A program made the position numbers and the translations under genes. The notes beneath the pieces are model-generated. The model was not told the origin of the DNA. It saw nothing but the letters and a program-made list of their open reading frames with translations, and made no database searches. 64,000 nt of DNA from positions 248,001 to 312,000 of the forward strand of contig NZ_JARADB010000002.1 in the NCBI RefSeq assembly GCF_028765165.1, given 5' to 3'. This DNA is from Paenibacillus sp. MAHUQ-63 (GTDB taxonomy: Bacteria; Bacillota; Bacilli; Paenibacillales; NBRC-103111). Numbering within the stretch: position 1 is the first letter of the stretch; each line of letters opens with the position of its first letter. Below, one piece after another: positions 17,151-25,613 of the stretch.

Positions 17151-17224
17151 GGTTAAATTTAACCTATATTTATATTGACCTATAAATAATCATGTGTTAA
17201 TTTTATTATATGTTAAATTTAACC
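17151..17224. promoter_or_regulatory. Two operator palindromes between padR-like gene and divergent small gene
   Basis: GGTTAAATTTAACC (17151-17164) is a perfect palindrome. TGTTAAATTTAACC (17211-17224) repeats it with one change outside the core. Their centres are exactly 60 bp apart. The second copy lies about 30 bp before the start of the + strand gene; the first is about 75 bp before the padR-like gene on the minus strand. Binding by the PadR protein is inferred from position. Confidence 0.7.
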
Positions 17225-17253
17225 TATTGAAGTTTCGAGGGGAGAGAATGAAT

Positions 17254-17613
17254 ATGGCAAAAGGTTCACTTATCGTAGGTTGGGGAGAAATCATTCCGGG
17301 TCGTGAGAAGGCGGCGCAGGCAACGCTCAACGATGCGATGCAATACTGCACCCGATTGCAGCAGGAGGGTAAGATCGACCGTTTTGAGGTCGTCGTTCTC
17401 GAGCCGCATGGCAGTGATCTATGCGGTTTCGTTCTGATCACAGGGGACAAGGAAACCGTCGCGAAGCTGCGGACGGAAGAAGAGTTCGTCTCGGTGATCA
17501 TCGGCGTGCAGCTGGTGCACCGCAATGTCAGAGTGGTGGGCGCTTATACAGGAGCTGAATTGCGAGGCTTGTTCGGAATGTGGGATGAGCAAGAAGAGAA
17601 ATTGCTGGCTTAA
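17254..17613 (+). CDS. Small conserved-looking protein of unknown function (alpha+beta)
   Basis: About 119 aa, no signal peptide or membrane segment. I do not recognise the family. The alternation of strands and helices (GSLIVGWGEIIPGREKAAQA... RFEVVVLEPHGSDLCGFVLI... VQLVHRNVRVVGAYTG) would fit a small ferredoxin-like dimeric barrel, but this is a guess. ATG 17254 lies nine bases after AGGGGAG; ATG 17248 is a possible alternative. It is divergent from the padR-like gene and sits just downstream of one of the twin palindromes, so it is probably the PadR target. Confidence 0.6.
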   Translation: MAKGSLIVGWGEIIPGREKAAQATLNDAMQYCTRLQQEGKIDRFEVVVLEPHGSDLCGFVLITGDKETVAKLRTEEEFVSVIIGVQLVHRNVRVVGAYTGAELRGLFGMWDEQEEKLLA

Positions 17614-17636
17614 TCTATAATTGGATTCAAATGTAT

Positions 17637-17688
17637 TAAGGGTGTCCCCATAGTCATGAATATGGCTATATGGCTTGGGGCGCCCTTA
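17637..17688 (+). terminator. Probable terminator hairpin
   Basis: TTAAGGGTGTCCCCA is partly complementary to TGGGGCGCCCTTA across a 20-base middle that itself pairs (ATAG/CTAT). It is followed by a T-rich but broken tract. Confidence 0.5.
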
Positions 17689-17769
17689 TTTGAATTTCAT
17701 GAAATAAAAAGGAAAATTTGGTAATATGGATGTGTGAACCGCCAATGGATCCGGTAGAAGGAGGATGTT

Positions 17770-18519
17770 ATGCATAAGAAAAGTCTAAATAAGATCGCAC
17801 TACTAACATGCGCTTTGTTTGTTACAGTAATCTCGACCACAAATGCGGATAACCTAGATAAGATTATTAAATCTCCAGTGACGCTATGGTTAAATGACAA
17901 AGAGCACAGTCTGTCTAATGAATTTGACTTATACAATATTAACGGTAGTACTTATGTGCCTCTTCGGGATATTGTGGAACAATTAGGTGGGGCTGTTTAT
18001 TATGATTCAAAATCATCCAATATTTCGATCCATTTACCGAAAGCCTCCGAGAAATATTCTTCAACGAGTTCGATTCATAATTTTGACGACTTCACACTCG
18101 AATTGCATTCATCCAAAAGTAGCTATGAAGAGAACGAAAATATGAATATCTGGGCTTCTTTAACCTATCGAGGAGCTGAAAAAATAGATTTCATCCATGG
18201 CTCTCCGGCACTTAGTTTCTCAATTACAGATCAAGATGGAGTTAAAGAAGGGGGGTATACGACTGCGTCAGCAATTAAAACTGAGTTCGATACCGGTAAT
18301 CAGGTTACAAGCGATTTTCCATTGCGTACAATTTTAGAATACAATTATCGAAAAAGCGGGAAGCCAGATTACAATTTGTTTCTAGCAAATCCGGATTCCG
18401 ATCCATCTTACTTACCGCCAGGAGATTATTCCATCAAAGTAAATGCAAGTTTTTTGAAGGGTGAAGGCATAGTGAATCAAAAAAATGCAAATGCAGAAAT
18501 AAAAATAACTGTCAAATGA
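17770..18519 (+). CDS. Secreted protein with copper-amine-oxidase-N-like stalk domain
   Basis: 249 aa. Signal peptide ~1-26 ending near TTNADN. Residues ~38-95 show the pattern of the copper amine oxidase N-terminal-like domain common on Bacillales surface proteins (VTLWLNDKEHSL, STYVPLRDIVEQLGGAVYYD). Residues ~115-249 look like a beta sandwich of the BsuPI/Ig type (NENMNIWASLTYRGAEKIDF...LPPGDYSIKVNAS). Function unknown, probably cell-envelope associated. The gene is clearly AT-richer than its neighbours, which suggests a different history. It has its own terminator and appears to be transcribed alone. Confidence 0.78.
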   Translation: MHKKSLNKIALLTCALFVTVISTTNADNLDKIIKSPVTLWLNDKEHSLSNEFDLYNINGSTYVPLRDIVEQLGGAVYYDSKSSNISIHLPKASEKYSSTSSIHNFDDFTLELHSSKSSYEENENMNIWASLTYRGAEKIDFIHGSPALSFSITDQDGVKEGGYTTASAIKTEFDTGNQVTSDFPLRTILEYNYRKSGKPDYNLFLANPDSDPSYLPPGDYSIKVNASFLKGEGIVNQKNANAEIKITVK

Positions 18520-18606
18520 AATAAGATGTGTGAATCCCCCATCGTTTTGTGCGGCCTACGAGATGCATGAACCGTGAGACGGCGATTCATCTGATTCAAT
18601 TAGAGA

Positions 18607-18632
18607 CAGCCACCCTTCTGGGGTGGTTTTTT
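18607..18632 (+). terminator. Rho-independent terminator
   Basis: GCCACCC, loop TTCT, GGGGTGG then TTTTTTG. Ends the transcript of the 17770 gene just before the galactan-locus promoter region. Confidence 0.88.
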
Positions 18633-18669
18633 GTATTTGAAGTTTTTCCTTGCATACGATTACATACAC

Positions 18670-18733
18670 ACAAAATTTATCAATCGAAAGCACAAAATAT
18701 ATCATGTGAAAGCGCGTCCAACCTCTCTACAAT
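18670..18733 (+). promoter_or_regulatory. Galactan-locus promoter A: paired activator sites, cre box and -10
   Basis: ACAAAATTTATC (18670) and ACAAAATATATC (18692-18703) are direct repeats 22 bp apart. A cre-like box TGAAAGCGCGTCCA (18707-18720, 12 of 14 to the CcpA consensus) follows. A -10 box TACAAT starts at 18728, exactly 24 bases after the second site. The first site's flank (ATCGAAAGC) also repeats in the second (ATGTGAAAGC). The -35 region is weak, as expected for an activator-dependent promoter. It drives the permease genes. See 23528 and 27254 for sister promoters. Confidence 0.72.
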
Positions 18734-18808
18734 TAGGCTTACAAAGAAGCAAGATCACAGGGGTAGGCACTGCATCCTTACAACTGGATCTAGGAATGAG
18801 GGAAGCAC

Positions 18809-19693
18809 ATGAGCAACATGATGCAAAAGAGAGTGCTGATATTTTCTTTTTTGGCACTGCCGATCGGACTGCTGCTGTTATTTCTGATTTATCCGACGGC
18901 GAAGCTGATCCAATACAGTATGACCGACTGGAACGGGATCAGCAGGGATCTGCACTTCGTAGGCATGGAAAACTATTTGAAAGCGTTCATAATGTCACAG
19001 GTTTGGCAGTCGCTTAAGAACAACTGGCTTTATTTTATTATCCATGCCCTGCTGATTCCCATTGAGATCTTGGTGGCCGTTATGCTGAACGCCAAGATGA
19101 GAGCCAGCGAATTTTTTCGCTCGATCATTCTGCTGCCGTACATTATCAATGGTGTAGCGGTGGCTTACATTTTCAGTTATTTGTACAACCCGGTGAACGG
19201 GCCGATTAATGAGCTGCTGACTGTCCTCGGCTTGGAGAGCTGGATTCACAATTGGCTCAGCGATGCGAAAATAGTTAATTATTCGCTGGTAGCCATCTCA
19301 TTGTGGCGGTTCGCCGGGTTTCATATCGTTCTGTTCCTGGCAGGCGTGCAGTCCATTCCACATGATTTGTACGAGGCTGCAACGATTGACGGAGCTAACA
19401 AAATGCAGCAAATCCGCTATATCATTCTCCCCGGCATACGCCGTGTCATCGAAATTATTTTGTTCTTGAACATTCGTGGCGCTCTTCAGGTGTTCGATAT
19501 TCCTTTTCTCGTTACTCAAGGCGGTCCGGGTAATGCCAGCAGTACGTTCACGATTTTCACAATCAACACGGCATTTAAGTTCAACAGTTATGGTCTGGCA
19601 TCCGCAATGGCCGTCATCTTGATGATCATGATCATCGTATTCAGCTTCATTCAAAACTTATTGATCCGCGAGAAGGGAGATAAATCGTCATGA
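18809..19693 (+). CDS. Sugar ABC transporter permease, MalF/LplB-type
   Basis: 294 aa with six predicted membrane helices and the EAA loop EAATIDGANKMQQIRYIILPGI, the site that contacts the ATPase. Together with the next gene it forms the membrane channel of a CUT1-type oligosaccharide importer. Overlap with the next gene is ATGA (stop and start share bases). No ATPase gene is present in the locus; such systems in Bacillales use a shared MsmX-type ATPase. The matching solute-binding protein is probably the lipoprotein encoded 7 kb downstream at 27362, because both promoters share the same control sites. The likely substrate, galacto-oligosaccharide, is inferred from the neighbouring GH42, GH30 and GH43 genes. 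Confidence 0.9.
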   Translation: MSNMMQKRVLIFSFLALPIGLLLLFLIYPTAKLIQYSMTDWNGISRDLHFVGMENYLKAFIMSQVWQSLKNNWLYFIIHALLIPIEILVAVMLNAKMRASEFFRSIILLPYIINGVAVAYIFSYLYNPVNGPINELLTVLGLESWIHNWLSDAKIVNYSLVAISLWRFAGFHIVLFLAGVQSIPHDLYEAATIDGANKMQQIRYIILPGIRRVIEIILFLNIRGALQVFDIPFLVTQGGPGNASSTFTIFTINTAFKFNSYGLASAMAVILMIMIIVFSFIQNLLIREKGDKSS

Positions 19694-20571
19694 GCATGTC
19701 CCATACGGAGATTGCTTCCAGGCCTGTCAAAATGGGCAAAGCTGCGATGCGGTCCCTCCTCGGCAAAACGCTGTATTATGCCGTGCTAACCGTCATCACT
19801 TTAATTATTTTCGTCCCGCTGCTTGTCGTTGTATTCGCTGCATTCAAAACATCGCCGGAGCTCGCCGCCAGCTCGCCATTCTCGCTCCCGAAGGCGTGGT
19901 CCTTCCACAATTTCGCCGTGGCCTTCGAGAAAGCGAATATGCTTGTCGGCTTCATCAATTCGCTCAGCATTACGGTTTCAAGCGTGGTGATCAATGCGAT
20001 CCTGGGCGCGATGACGGCTTTCGTACTGAACAGGTTTAATTTCCGCTTCAAAAAGACGATCTTCCTCTTATTTATAATCGCGTCGGTCGTGCCATCGTAT
20101 ACGACGGAAGTGGCCCGTTTCCAGACCATCAAGTCGCTTGGCCTGTATAACACCTTGTTCGCACCGCTTATTATTTATGCAGGAACGGATCTCATGCAAA
20201 TTTTCATCTACTTGCAGTTTATCGAGAAAATCTCCAAGCAGCTTGACGAGAGCGCCCTCTTGGACGGAGCTTCTTATTTCCGGATATTCCGCTCCATTCT
20301 GTTCCCCCTGCTGCTCCCGGCAACGGCTACACTGGCGATTATTAAAGCCGTAGATATTATGAACGACATGTACATCCCATACTTGTATATGCCATCCAAG
20401 AAGCTGAGTACCTTATCGACTGCTTTGATGACATTCGTCGGCGAACGGGCTACGTACTGGAACGAATTGTCGGCCGCCATTATTCTCGTTATGCTGCCAA
20501 CCGTACTGATTTATCTGATTCTGCGCAAGTTTATTTTTGCCGGTTTAATGGACGGAGCGATGAAAGAGTAG
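19690..20571 (+). CDS. Sugar ABC transporter permease, MalG-type
   Basis: 293 aa, six membrane helices, EAA loop as DESALLDGASYFRIFRSILFPLL. It is the second permease half of the importer. The start ATG at 19690 overlaps the stop of the previous gene by four bases, and the ribosome site GAGAAGGGAG lies inside that gene's end, so the two are translationally coupled at about equal amounts. The cytoplasmic N-terminus of about 28 residues (TEIASRPVKMGKAAMRS) is longer than usual but unremarkable. Confidence 0.9.
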   Translation: MSMSHTEIASRPVKMGKAAMRSLLGKTLYYAVLTVITLIIFVPLLVVVFAAFKTSPELAASSPFSLPKAWSFHNFAVAFEKANMLVGFINSLSITVSSVVINAILGAMTAFVLNRFNFRFKKTIFLLFIIASVVPSYTTEVARFQTIKSLGLYNTLFAPLIIYAGTDLMQIFIYLQFIEKISKQLDESALLDGASYFRIFRSILFPLLLPATATLAIIKAVDIMNDMYIPYLYMPSKKLSTLSTALMTFVGERATYWNELSAAIILVMLPTVLIYLILRKFIFAGLMDGAMKE

Positions 20572-20603
20572 CATCTTCAACTTATGCGTATGGAGGATTA
20601 TCG

Positions 20604-22640
20604 ATGATTAACGAGAAATTGCCGTTTATTTACTATGGCGGCGACTACAACCCGGACCAGTGGCCCGAAGAAGTGTGGCAGGAAGATATGAGATTGTTTA
20701 AATTGGCTGGCTTGAACATTGTGACGCTGCCAGTTTTCAGCTGGGCGAAGCTGCAGCCGGCGGAGGATACTTACGAGTTCGGCTGGTTGGACTGCATTAT
20801 CGACACGGTTGCCCAAGAAGGTATATTCCTTTGTCTGGCTACTTCCACGGCGGCCCAGCCGGCCTGGATGTCGCACCGGTATCCGGAAGTTCTCCCCGTC
20901 GATATCGACGGCAGAAAGCGCACGCACGGATCCCGGGTCAATTTCTGCCCGAACAGCCCCGTTTACCGCCAGTTTTCACAGCGATTGGCCGGCAAATTGG
21001 CGGAGCGATACGGCAACCATCCGGCGCTGGTCGTATGGCATATCGGGAACGAGTACGGACCTCATTGTTATTGCGATGCGTGCGCAACGGCGTTCCGGGT
21101 TTGGCTGCGCAATAAATACGGGTCTTTGGAAGTTGTTAACCGTGTATGGAATATGAGCTTCTGGTCGCATACGGTTTATGATTGGGAGGAAATCGTACCG
21201 CCTACGCATTTGAACGGCAATGACAAATGCTTCCAAGGCATCGCTTTGGATTATAAGCGCTTCATGTCGGATTCGATTATGGCCTGCTACCAAGGGGAGT
21301 ATGACGTCATTAAACGGATAACGCCGGATGTTCCCATCACGACGAATATTTGGGGGCTGTTCAACGGGTTGGATTTGAAGAAGTGGGCCGAGCATATGGA
21401 CGTTGTTTCATGGGACAGTTATCCGCAAATGAATGAGCCAATGAGCAACGTAGCGATGCGCCATGACTACATGCGGGGATTGAAGGACGGTAAGCCGTTC
21501 ATGCTGATGGAGCAGACGCCGAGCCAGCAAAATTGGCAGCCGTACAACAGCCTGAAGCGGCCGGGTGTAATGAGACTTTGGAGCTATCAGGCAATCGCGC
21601 ACGGGGCGGATACGGTGATGTTCTTCCAACTGCGCCGTTCCGTCGGGGCATGCGAGAAGTATCACGGGGCGTTAATCGAACATGCAGGTCATAAGCATAC
21701 GAGGGTTTTCAGAGAGTGTGCGCAATTAGGGAGGGAGCTCCACGCGTTGGGGGACACGATTCTCGATTCGGTCACGGATTCCAAAGTTGCGCTGCTGTTT
21801 GATATTGACACATGGAATGCCGTCGAAATGACCAGCGGACCGAGCGTCGATCTCGATTATTTGAAACAAGCCCAAAAGTATTACAAAGCTTTGTACGATC
21901 TGAACGTCAGCATCGACGTGATCAGTCCGCTCAGCGACTACTCCAAATACAAGCTGATTCTTGCGCCTGTCATGTATATGGTGAAACCTGGCGTTAGCGA
22001 GCGGTTGAAAACGTTTGTGAAGCAAGGCGGCACGTTCGTCACTACGTTCTTCAGCGGCATTGTCAATGAGAACGATCTCGTCACGCTTGGGGGCTATCCC
22101 GGTGAATTGCGGGATTTGCTCGGACTGTGGGTAGAAGAAATCGATGCGCTCCAGCCGGAGATGAGCAACCGAATCGTGGTGCCTGCCGCTTTCGGGGAGC
22201 TTCAAGGCGTATACGAATGCGGGTTATTATGCGACTTGCTCCATTTGGAAGGAGCGGAAGCGTTAGGCGTATATGGTCGCGACTTCTATGCGGGCATGCC
22301 GGCGGTTACCGTTAACCGATATGGGGAAGGGGAGGCCTACTACGTGGCTGCCGACCCTGAACAATCGTTTCTGGATCAGTTCAGCCAAGCGATATGCGAG
22401 CGGCTGCATTTGCTGCCCGTGCACCAAGCGCCTTATGGCGTTGAGCTGGCTGCCAGGCATAAAGACGGGCGTACGTTCACCTTCGTGTTGAATCATAATC
22501 CTTATGAGACCACTGTTGCGCTGCATGCGCAGGCAGGGCCTTATAAGGATCTGCTGACTGAGCGGATCGTTGAGAGCTCGCTGCAGCTTGAGCCGTACGG
22601 GGTCGCGATCTTGGAAACGGCGAATTCGCTAGGCGAATGA
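20604..22640 (+). CDS. Beta-galactosidase, GH42 family, cytoplasmic
   Basis: 678 aa, the usual GH42 length, no signal peptide. The N-terminus YYGGDYNPDQWPEEVW is the family hallmark. Acid/base E150 lies in HIGNEYG and nucleophile E303 in MLMEQTPS. Cys residues in NFCPNSP and GPHCYCDACATAF form the metal-binding cluster seen in many GH42 enzymes. C-terminal trimerisation and beta-sandwich domains are complete. It would release galactose from imported beta-galacto-oligosaccharides. It follows the two permease genes by 32 bases with a GGAGG site and ends the transcript at a strong terminator, so uptake and intracellular hydrolysis are co-expressed. Confidence 0.93.
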   Translation: MINEKLPFIYYGGDYNPDQWPEEVWQEDMRLFKLAGLNIVTLPVFSWAKLQPAEDTYEFGWLDCIIDTVAQEGIFLCLATSTAAQPAWMSHRYPEVLPVDIDGRKRTHGSRVNFCPNSPVYRQFSQRLAGKLAERYGNHPALVVWHIGNEYGPHCYCDACATAFRVWLRNKYGSLEVVNRVWNMSFWSHTVYDWEEIVPPTHLNGNDKCFQGIALDYKRFMSDSIMACYQGEYDVIKRITPDVPITTNIWGLFNGLDLKKWAEHMDVVSWDSYPQMNEPMSNVAMRHDYMRGLKDGKPFMLMEQTPSQQNWQPYNSLKRPGVMRLWSYQAIAHGADTVMFFQLRRSVGACEKYHGALIEHAGHKHTRVFRECAQLGRELHALGDTILDSVTDSKVALLFDIDTWNAVEMTSGPSVDLDYLKQAQKYYKALYDLNVSIDVISPLSDYSKYKLILAPVMYMVKPGVSERLKTFVKQGGTFVTTFFSGIVNENDLVTLGGYPGELRDLLGLWVEEIDALQPEMSNRIVVPAAFGELQGVYECGLLCDLLHLEGAEALGVYGRDFYAGMPAVTVNRYGEGEAYYVAADPEQSFLDQFSQAICERLHLLPVHQAPYGVELAARHKDGRTFTFVLNHNPYETTVALHAQAGPYKDLLTERIVESSLQLEPYGVAILETANSLGE

Positions 22641-22647
22641 AGCAAAG

Positions 22648-22689
22648 AAGATGTCCCGAGGCCTGTGGCTAAGGTGACATCTTTTTTTT
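22648..22689 (+). terminator. Rho-independent terminator after GH42
   Basis: AAGATGTC (22648-22655) pairs with GACATCTT (22676-22683) across an internal GC-rich loop, followed by a long T-run to 22689. Confidence 0.85.
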
Positions 22690-22722
22690 GTGTGCTTGCA
22701 TGGCGGAGCCGGGCGCGGGGTC

Positions 22723-23526
22723 CCGCGGGCGGAGCTAACGGACACAGAAGCCGCTAATTGCGCGGAAACCACCGCAATACGGAGATAACGGACACCAGAG
22801 CGCTTATTTGCCGGATTTCGGGGCGAAATCGGGCAAATAAGCGCAAATAGTGGCGCTGGTGTCCGTTAGAAGGTGGAAGCGGCCCGGGATCCGCGAATAG
22901 GGTCCGCTGTGTCCGTTAGCCGGCCGGAGCCGTGCCGCGCAAAGGGGTTTGCGCCCAGCCAGCGAGCCGCCGACCAGCGAGCCAGGCGCGCGGCCCCGCG
23001 GGCGGAGCTAACGGACACAGAAGCCGCTAATTGCGTGGAAACCACCGCAATACGGAGCTAACGGACACCAGAGCGCTTATTTGCCGGATTTCGGGGCGAA
23101 ATCGGGCAAATAAGCGCAAATAGCGGCGCTGGTGTCCGTTAGAAGGTGGAAGCGGCCCGGGATCCGCGAATAAGGTCCGCTGTGTCCGTTAGCCGGCCGG
23201 AGCCGTGCCGCGCAAAGGGCTTTGTGCCCAGCCGGCGAGCCGACCAGCGAGCCAGGCGCGCGGCCCCGCGGGCGGAGCTAACGGACACAGAAGCCGCTAA
23301 TTGCGCGGAAACCGCCGCAATACGGAGCTAACGGACACCACAGCGCTTATTTGCCGGATTTCGGGGCGAAATCGGGCTGGAAAGCGCAAATAGCGGCGCT
23401 GGTGTCCGTTAGAAGCTGGAAGCGGCCCGGAATCCGCGAATAAGGACCGCTGTGTCCGTTAGCCGGCCGGAGGGCATGCCGCGCAAAAGGCTTTGCTTGG
23501 TCCCCGAGCCGAACGCGCGGCCCCGC
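22723..23526. repeat. Three tandem ~270-bp GC-rich hairpin repeats
   Basis: Copies begin at 22723, 22996 and 23266 with CCGCGGGCGGAGCTAACGG and are nearly identical. Each holds an 85-bp dyad: CTAACGGACACC at one end (ATAACGG in copy 1) and GGTGTCCGTTAG at the other, enclosing GCGCTTATTTGCC / GGCAAATAAGCGC and GATTTCG / CGAAATC (dyads at 22786-22869, 23058-23142, 23328-23412). Copy 3 has lost part of the inner stem. Each copy also carries a second CTAACGGACACAG / CTGTGTCCGTTAG pair. No gene is present. The array stops two bases before the first regulatory site of the kinase promoter. Confidence 0.88.
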
Positions 23527-23527
23527 A

Positions 23528-23591
23528 ACAAAATATATCAACTCCAACCACAAAAAAGATCATGTGAAAGCGCGACCAAAGTCTCTACAAT
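23528..23591 (+). promoter_or_regulatory. Galactan-locus promoter B: paired activator sites, cre box and -10
   Basis: ACAAAATATATC (23528) and ACAAAAAAGATC (23550-23561) are 22 bp apart. A cre-like box TGAAAGCGCGACCA (23565-23578) follows. TACAAT starts at 23586, again 24 bases after the second site. Downstream of the -10 a roughly 210-base untranslated leader, including a short (TG)n run near 23760, precedes the kinase gene. The layout matches promoter A base for base in its spacing. Confidence 0.72.
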
Positions 23592-23803
23592 TAGTTGTAC
23601 CCTTCCTCAGACAGGGAGCGCATGGAAGCAAACTCGGTGTTGACGAAGATTGGCGGTTCACCTTAAAATGGCGGTAGTTCATGTCGAATCTTGATGAATG
23701 AAGCCGTCGGCTCTCCCCGTACTCCCATTAGTTAAGGGAATATTTCAACATTCAGCATTGTGTGTGTGTGTGTTGCATCGTATCTTGAAATGGGGGCACA
23801 GTG

Positions 23804-25609
23804 ATGCGTATATTCAGGAAGAGATGGCCGATCACCTCGATCCTCTATGTGATGTTCTTTTGTGTAATTGTGATGCCGATCGTATTGGTAGCCTCGTTAT
23901 CGTTGCGAGCCTATACCGATATTTTGCTGACGAATATTACCTCGCGCACGATGCAAACCCTCGAACAAGTCTCTTACTCCATCGATCAGGAGAAGAGCAG
24001 ATACATCCGCACGGTGGCTGCTATTGCCACGGACAGCAATGTCATATCCCTTGCCACTTCCTTTCACCGCAGTGCAGATTCCAACACTTTATTCAACTAT
24101 TCCATCCAACTGGAGAATCAATTGAAAAATTATTTGCATGATATGCCTGACGTCGTTTCCGCGATGTTCGTCTATCGCGACGGAGACGCCTATTTCTTTG
24201 AAGGCACCCACTTTCATAATATCAACACACGGGTTAACGAAGAGCTGTTGAAGGCAACACCCCTTTACAAGAAAGCGCTGCAGAATCAAGGCAGGGTCCT
24301 ATTGTTCGGTTCCGAAGAGAATAAGCTCATTGAGTCCAATGATAAATATATTTTATCTGCTGCCATAGCTCCGAAGTATGCCAGTTCATTTAACGATGTG
24401 GAAATGATCTATTTTGTCATACAGGCCAAATCGTTCGAGAATCTGGCGGAGTCGTCGTCCAACCAGAACGGGAGCTTCATCGTCCTGGATGGAGACGGGA
24501 ACATCATGCTGGATACAAGCGCCGATAAGATGCAAAGCATCGAGAAGCAAACGGTCGGGCAAGCTCAAGATAAGAAGAACGGCAACTTTAGGACGGTCGT
24601 GAATGGAGAAGAGATGTTTGTCACGTTCCTCACCATGGAACGCACGGAATGGAAGATCATCTATGTGACGCCGTATGACCAGATGACGGCAGAGGTCAAG
24701 CAAATCTACAAGTTTATTATGGGCGTGTCTGCGGCAGGCCTGGTCATCTTTCTCCTTGTGTCATTTTTCCTTGTCAGGAGTATCGTTGGTCCAATCAAGT
24801 CTTTGATCCTGCAAATGAATAAGATGAAGAGCGGGTCGTTCAATATCGATCTGGAGCTTTCCGGTCCGCTTGAGATTTACTCGCTGGGCAAAACGTTTCA
24901 GAATATGACGATGCGCATGAAGGAACTGATTGTCGAGAAGCGGGAGCAAGAACAATTAAAAAACCGCGCGGAACTCGATGCGCTTCAATCGCAAATCAAT
25001 CCTCATTTCTTAGTGAATACGCTGAATGCGATCAAAATCATGGCTATGCTGGCGAAAGCGACGAACTTGGTGGAAATGACAGATTCGCTCATCAAATTGC
25101 TTTCATCTACCTTTCACCGGGGCGGATCGTATATCCAAGTATTTGATGAGATGCAAAGTCTGGAGAAGTACATTCATATTATGAAAGTCCGCTACGGGGA
25201 CCGTTTTAAAGTGGAATATGACATCGATGAGCGTGTGACGGAAGCCTACATTCTGAAGCTGCTTCTTCAGCCGATTGTGGAGAATGCGATTATTCATGGG
25301 TTCTATGGCAAGGAGGCGATGGGGATTGTCAAAATAAAATGTGAAAAACAGCTGGATCAGCTCGTGATTACGATTACGGACAACGGCAAAGGGATGGAAC
25401 AGCGGACAAGGGGAACGCTGCTTCAAGAGAAAAGGGTGGAGTCGTTATGCGGTATCGGCATAGCGAATGTCAACGACCGGATCCGTTTAAATTACGGGGA
25501 GCCGTACGGCTTGACCATTCACAGCGAGCTGGAGGTCGGAACGGTGGTTATTGTGACGTTACCGCTTCTGGCAAGCAATCCTGATCAACAATCGAAAGAG
25601 CGGAGATGA
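23804..25609 (+). CDS. Sensor histidine kinase, YesM-type
   Basis: About 601 aa. Transmembrane helix ~13-35, extracellular sensing domain ~36-295 (probably a double Cache fold), second membrane helix ~300-325, HAMP ~325-377, His_kinase domain with the phospho-acceptor H401 in QINPHFLVNTLNA, and an ATPase domain with VENAIIHG, DNGKGM and GIGIANVNDR. This family senses extracellular carbohydrates or sugar-loaded binding proteins. The ATG at 23804 lies seven bases after GGGGG; a GTG one codon earlier is possible. The response regulator starts four bases after its stop, so the two are an operon. The pair sits between the transport genes and the enzyme genes it most likely controls. Confidence 0.92.
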   Translation: MRIFRKRWPITSILYVMFFCVIVMPIVLVASLSLRAYTDILLTNITSRTMQTLEQVSYSIDQEKSRYIRTVAAIATDSNVISLATSFHRSADSNTLFNYSIQLENQLKNYLHDMPDVVSAMFVYRDGDAYFFEGTHFHNINTRVNEELLKATPLYKKALQNQGRVLLFGSEENKLIESNDKYILSAAIAPKYASSFNDVEMIYFVIQAKSFENLAESSSNQNGSFIVLDGDGNIMLDTSADKMQSIEKQTVGQAQDKKNGNFRTVVNGEEMFVTFLTMERTEWKIIYVTPYDQMTAEVKQIYKFIMGVSAAGLVIFLLVSFFLVRSIVGPIKSLILQMNKMKSGSFNIDLELSGPLEIYSLGKTFQNMTMRMKELIVEKREQEQLKNRAELDALQSQINPHFLVNTLNAIKIMAMLAKATNLVEMTDSLIKLLSSTFHRGGSYIQVFDEMQSLEKYIHIMKVRYGDRFKVEYDIDERVTEAYILKLLLQPIVENAIIHGFYGKEAMGIVKIKCEKQLDQLVITITDNGKGMEQRTRGTLLQEKRVESLCGIGIANVNDRIRLNYGEPYGLTIHSELEVGTVVIVTLPLLASNPDQQSKERR

Positions 25610-25613
25610 GTTC

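Noticed and set aside
18809..20571. Complete ABC importer with its own ATPase
   Set aside because: No ATP-binding protein gene with Walker motifs was found in either sugar locus; a shared ATPase elsewhere is assumed.
22873..23331. Small Arg/Ala-rich frames
   Set aside because: Repeat themselves with the 270-bp array and lack start signals; products of GC-rich hairpin repeats.
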